A stretch of 64,000 nucleotides of DNA from the NCBI RefSeq assembly GCF_932526225.1, contig NC_064043.1, forward strand, positions 4,393,501 through 4,457,500. Reading direction: 5' to 3'. This stretch comes from Nematostella vectensis. Its lineage: Eukaryota; Cnidaria; Anthozoa; Actiniaria; Edwardsiidae. The translations under genes were made by a program, and so were the position numbers. Shown here piece after piece: positions 60,701-64,000 of the stretch; position 1 is the stretch's first letter; each line of letters starts with the position of its first letter. The notes below the pieces were generated by a model. That model worked only from the letters and a program-made list of their open reading frames with translations, was not told the DNA's origin and did no database searches.

Positions 60701-62495
60701 GTATCCTTGTTGTAAACTTGAGTCAAACTCTCTCCCTGCACGCCAATGATGCCGAACACGTAGTTTTGCGCCAAGTTCAAAACACTTGTCTCGTTTTGTA
60801 TTAGCACATACCCATTCCTGGGACTATGTGCTATTCCCACATAAAACAAGGAATAAGAATTCCTGGAGGGCTAGAAAACTAGCCTATAACCTGTTGTTTA
60901 GGACGTAAATATCGGCTGAGCCCTGTTCAAGGGTAGATGCTTACCATGAGCTTTGTGATGGTAAGTACGACTCCAAACAGAGTCTGAATGGCCTGCATCG
61001 CATCTTCTTGACCCTGGTCTCCCTAAAGAAACAAGACATTGTGTTAAGTTGATATTCTACAATTAGCATAAGATGTTGATATCATATAAAGGTAAGCAAT
61101 CGTGAATAAACAAGCAGACTTTACCTTGAGTCTTTTCCTGTTAAACCGAACATACCAGTTGGTCAGGTATTCAATGAATTTCACGAGTCGTGGAACCACG
61201 GTGTACAGGCGGTAGGCTGTGAAAATGAGTTAGCACTTTTAAAATAGACTTCGGATAATTACTTATCAACATTCGCGTGTAAGCTCAGAGAAACATAAAG
61301 AGGCCCTTGGAGAAAACAAGATTCCGAGGAAAGACCAAGGCTTCACTAACATTCCTTGATGGACAAATTGTACAAGCTTCGAGGGACGGGCAATATTCCC
61401 CTACCGTCCATTCCCTGATGGACAAATTGTACAAGCTTCGAGGGACAGGCAATATTCCCCTACCGTCCATTCCCTGATGGACAAAATGTACAAGCTTCGA
61501 GGGACGGGCAATATTCCCCTACCGTCCATTCCCTGATGGACAAATTGTACAAGCTTCGAGGGACAGGCAATATTCCCCTACCGTCCATTCCCTGATGAAC
61601 AAATTGTACAAGCTTCGAGGGACGGGCAATATTCCCCTACTGTCCATTCCCTGATGGACAAATCGTACAAGCTTCAAGGGACGGGCAATATTCCCCTACC
61701 GTCTATTTCCTGGTGGACAAACTGAACAAGACTCTGCGTAAAGGACAAGATCCATTTATCCATGATGTTGTGCAGCTCCATAGTGTTGTTCTCGTCATAG
61801 GCGAAGTTGACATTGTGTACCTGAATAGAGAAGATACATCTGCATCATCATCTAATACAACAGACACTAAACACAGACAAAAAACATAAACGAGTTACTC
61901 AACTAGATCATTAACTAATGCAAGGAAAGTTTTAGGTACATACATCCATGCTCTAAGCAATCAATAAACACATTTTGGGAGCAATACAAATTTCGCATGA
62001 AAAACGCAGCGTCCATAGTTAAAACATAGAGTATAAGTAAAGCCTCTTGCAAAAGCGCCAACATTGCGCTGCACACAAAACAGAATTTGTAAGCGCACGA
62101 CTTTACAGCAACTCCCAATATGGTGAGTAAACAGTGCCAGCATTACTGGGCCAATGCCTCACCAGCAACGTTCGCACGAGGCGCTGTTTGCACGAGGCGC
62201 TGTTTGCACGAGGCGCTGTTTGCACGAGGCGCTGTTTGCACGAGGCGCTGTTTGCACAAGGCACTGTTTGCACAAGGCGCTGTTTGCACTAGGCGCTGTT
62301 TGCACAAGGCGCTGTTCGCATGCGGCTTATAACCCTCTGTTTTGCCTCACCCTCTGAAACTGGTCAATGCTCTGGCTAAGAAAGCGATACGCATTGTACC
62401 AGGGCAGAAAAACATCCTTCACAACATCCTTGACGCCTTTTTCCTGGAATTTCAGCGTCTCTGCGCGCACCACTGGCGAGTTGATCAGGTAAAGT
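45715..62495 (-). CDS. IARS1: Cytosolic isoleucyl-tRNA synthetase, C-terminal half (15 exons; 5' part beyond the right edge)
   Basis: Exons on the minus strand: 62351-62495, 61700-61820, 61125-61216, 60945-61022, 60303-60421, 60117-60219, 59584-59667, 58191-58326, 57590-57675, 56756-56821, 55988-56083, 55743-55919, 46745-46963, 46396-46465, 45715-45779 (TGA). Phase is kept across all junctions; about 551 residues are present. It attaches Ile to tRNA-Ile in the cytosol and is part of the multisynthetase complex in animals. The window starts just after the KMSKS region with LYLINSPVVRAETLKFQEKG, followed by the anticodon-binding helices (WILSFTQSLVQF, YRLYTVVPRLVKFIEYLTNW, APFTPFLTEHIYQN), ELGRVVRDRMTIPTK, and the conserved DEGLAREFVNRIQKLRKK. 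After it comes an UNE-I-like tail (VLLENPQGDHPMTLDRLSD ... LYAFVKK). The human enzyme has two such UNE-I units; only one seems present here. Minus-strand AATAAA lies at 45483-45488. Three introns carry tandem arrays anchored on splice junctions. Confidence 0.95.
47020..47042 (+). repeat. Long G homopolymer in the synthetase intron
   Basis: An uninterrupted run of about 22-23 G lies 60 bases upstream (in transcript sense, a C run) of the exon at 46745-46963. Similar G or C tracts occur near 16691, 17210, 20697, 29081, 39821 and 60047. Confidence 0.85.
47414..55764 (-). repeat. 8.35-kb minisatellite of a 59-base unit, grown from an exon-intron junction of the synthetase gene
   Basis: About 140 head-to-tail copies (plus-strand form aaatgattgatatacggcca, ctacatacaacacaagtcaa, then cccacttctgtctgtcagt). 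Most units are exactly 59 bases; a few are shorter by small deletions. Variants include gtcttttagt, gttattaaat and gttcgtgaat. On the transcribed strand the outermost unit covers the last 22 bases of the exon 55743-55919 (aatcattcacgaacagacag plus at) and the first 37 bases of the intron, including the donor GTGAGT. Inner units keep GTGGGT or GTAGGT at the donor position. Stops in all frames make it non-coding. Longer-range order exists: blocks recur at exactly 1593 bases (27 units), for example 52081 against 53674 and 52597 against 54190, and at 295 bases (5 units). Not CRISPR: there are no unique spacers. Confidence 0.97.
57356..57474. mobile_element. 119-base near-perfect palindrome (fold-back element) in a synthetase intron
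   Basis: Two 59-base arms are separated by one base. They match exactly except for a two-base position (aa against cc) 18 bases from the outer end. The arm runs gggacccagggcgtcgcg, then gatcgggcacacagggagcg and cggcgcgagaaagaaacag. It is far more GC-rich than its surroundings. No target duplication was clearly made out. Confidence 0.9.
57882..58106 (+). repeat. Dispersed 225-base repeat, copy 1
   Basis: Begins cggcgaactactaaggttac and includes gagtcaaactctctccctgc and ctgggactatgtgctattcc. It lies in the intron between the exons at 58191 and 57590. Roughly 90 percent identical by eye to copy 2. The 127-codon frame across it (57790-58173) is not called as a gene. Confidence 0.85.
60047..60061 (+). 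repeat. G homopolymer in a synthetase intron
   Basis: About 15 G in a row, 56 bases from the donor of the exon at 60117-60219. Confidence 0.8.
60639..60862 (+). repeat. Dispersed 225-base repeat, copy 2
   Basis: Same family and orientation as 57882-58106, preceded here by a run of ten A. It lies in the intron between exons 60945-61022 and 60303-60421. The 91-codon frame over it (60529-60804) reads the same repeat and is not a gene. Confidence 0.85.
61352..61705 (-). repeat. Second 59-base minisatellite, six copies, also grown from an exon-donor junction
   Basis: Units start at 61352, 61411, 61470, 61529, 61588 and 61647, each exactly 59 bases, and a partial unit at 61706 lies in the exon 61700-61820. 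On the transcribed strand each unit contains an exon-like tttgtccatcagggaatgga, then cg and the donor-like gtaggggaatattg, matching the true junction (exon tail tttgtccaccaggaaataga plus cg, then gtagggg). The donor is thus present seven times. Confidence 0.95.
62174..62330 (+). repeat. 16-base minisatellite in a synthetase intron
   Basis: About nine copies of gcacgaggcgctgttt with single-base variants. It ends about 20 bases before the donor of the exon at 62351-62495 in plus-strand coordinates, so it sits at the start of that intron. Frames reading ARGAVCTRRCLHEAL through it are artefacts. Confidence 0.9.
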
Positions 62496-62626
62496 CTGGG
62501 AAATGACATATTTAGTGTGTATTATTCATTATTTTCCTTGTCATACTATGGGCGAGTTGATCAGGTAAAGCCTGGGAAATGACATATTTAGTGTGTATTA
62601 TTCATTATTTTCCTGGTCATACCATG
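62475..62626 (-). repeat. 76-base tandem duplication across a 3' splice site of the synthetase gene
   Basis: 62475-62550 and 62551-62626 are identical except for three bases. Each copy holds the intron end, an acceptor (catttcccag) and the first 21 bases of the exon 62351-62495. Use of the outer acceptor would add 76 bases, shift the frame and meet a TGA soon after LYLINSP. Confidence 0.93.
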
Positions 62627-64000
62627 TGTGTAGGAAAGACTGGGTTGCTATGAAAAAGGGGATTAAACCGAATGGATTATCCCCACTTCTTTATACTCCG
62701 ATTGTAGTCGTTTTAAGTCAAAATACACAATATTGATTTTACTAAAAATCAAATTCACATCTTCTAATTTACATTCCTACGCTACTTCGTACACTTTATG
62801 TGTGAACTTCTGATGAAGACAAAAACAAATATAAAATACTAGTGATTACCCGTGAAATATTCACGGAAAAGCATTTTTTTGTTGTACAAAACTTTTTAAG
62901 GTATATTTCAATCCTTCATTGTATTGGGCTTCCTGGTGCTTTAGGGGAATAGTATGCGTCATCGTAAACATTAATTAAACAGATGCCTCCCTTTTGAGTC
63001 CCCAATATATTTATCTCATATTTAATTTACCTTATAAAAAATGTGTAAAAGGCGCTTTTTATAAAATGGCGCCCGTATTTTAGTATTCCACCTTTTCCTA
63101 TATCCGTGTTGAGAACCCTGTAAAGGATGTTTTTGGCGGGAATCGGACAACCAAATTCAAACCATGCCAGTTCGTACGTTCATATATGTTTTGTGGATAA
63201 GAGAGTGGATCGTTAAATCTCGCTTTGTTGGCCTTTTTGGGCTTAGTGTATTATTTAGTGGTCAATTTCATACTTTTAATGAAAATCGATGTGACATAAA
63301 AGGTATGTGGGCCTGAAAACACAAAATGACCGCAAACTATTTGTAATGAACAAACCTTTTTTTTTAATCGAAGAGTACTTACTTCTTATAACGAGATTGA
63401 TCTGATAAAATAAGAAGTGTTGTGCACCATCAGATCAAGCGTTTATGCACCGTGATTGAATTCAAAAGTCTAGCAGTTGTAGGTAAAAGCTCTTTTCTTC
63501 CGTTTTCTTGTTTGCGAACCGTTTTGTTTATGCGCGATGGAGCTAAAGAATCTAGTTTCTTTTCGAGGTAGGAATAATGCCTTTCTAAAAAACGACAAAA
63601 AGACGGTTGTGTTGCTACAATTAATCTATCTACGCAATGAACCTTCGGCAAGTATTTTGTGCCTATTCGGAACACTTCAAAGCCGGTAACAAAATAATTG
63701 TAATGAGATGCTATTTTGGGCTAGTGCCTACTAGAAAACCGACAAAAAAACAACAAGATCACGGAACAAATTATCAAACAGAATCATACTGCCAAAAAAG
63801 GGAATCTAAAGGGACATCGTACAAGTTACGTCATTACAAAGGATTTACAGAGGTTTGCTATATTTACAGCAAACCTGTGTTAGACCAGTTGTAAAATGCA
63901 ACTGGTTTTTTTTTTCGTCGTCTTTCCTAACAACGTGCATTATTGTGCAATGCCCAGGAAGTCCATGCACCATTGTGTGTGTATTTTTTTAGTGCACTTG
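62627..64000. other. Presumed intron sequence of the isoleucyl-tRNA synthetase gene
   Basis: No exon encoding the expected upstream residues (ending GADALR) was found on the minus strand, so this is probably intron running off the edge. Two open frames (63430-63675 minus, 63637-63894 plus) have no recognisable features. Confidence 0.5.

Noticed and set aside
61285-61470. 61-codon minus-strand frame with repeated residues
   Set aside because: It is translation of the 59-base minisatellite; the period is not a multiple of three.
62120-62357. Plus-strand frames reading a Cys/Arg-rich repeat
   Set aside because: Translation of the 16-base intronic minisatellite, antisense to the synthetase gene.

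Overview
This is a piece of an animal nuclear genome. Most genes are split by GT-AG introns, intergenic spaces are AT-rich, and there are many short inverted-repeat elements and homopolymer or microsatellite tracts. The gene content (single-exon rhodopsin-like GPCR, Sprouty, a two-CUB membrane protein, intron-rich housekeeping genes with close human counterparts) and the fold-back elements fit a cnidarian, most likely a sea anemone of the Nematostella type. That assignment is an inference; no species-specific sequence was searched.

Layout from left to right: a class A GPCR on + (693-1811); a gene-poor 11 kb with small repeats; a five-exon UPF0462/C4orf33-like gene on - (12728-14236) that carries a 2-base frame break; fragments of an unidentified multi-pass membrane protein on - (15352-15989); a repeat-dense block (16.7-20.8 kb) holding a 1.1 kb inverted-repeat transposon, a 5'-truncated L1-like LINE and a short retroposed insert; a complete 15-exon SLC5 sodium-coupled solute transporter on - (21050-29667), with a decayed LINE in intron 4; head-to-head with it, 351 bases away, a one-exon OHCU decarboxylase (uric acid breakdown) on + ending in SKL; a six-exon two-CUB, one-TM, proline-rich-tail protein on + (32468-38303); a long-form Sprouty on + (42887-44698); a pogo/Tigger-like MITE; and the 3' 15 exons of cytosolic isoleucyl-tRNA synthetase on - (45715-62495), whose 5' half lies beyond the right edge.

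The most striking structure is in the isoleucyl-tRNA synthetase gene. An 8.35 kb array of about 140 copies of a 59-base unit fills most of one intron. The first unit of the array IS the exon-intron junction: its first 22 bases are the end of the upstream exon and the rest is the start of the intron, so the array is an amplified 5' splice site. A second, unrelated-sequence array in the same gene (61352-61705), also of period 59, is likewise an amplified exon end plus donor. A third tandem duplication (period 76, 62475-62626) duplicates a 3' splice site of the same gene. A 19-base duplication abuts a donor in the SLC5 gene. Together these suggest that tandem duplications repeatedly start on splice junctions at this locus.

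No prokaryotic operons, CRISPR arrays, rRNA or convincing tRNA genes were seen. Exon coordinates were assembled by reading splice signals and checking that reading phase is kept across every junction; the SLC5, CUB and synthetase models close in frame over all exons.
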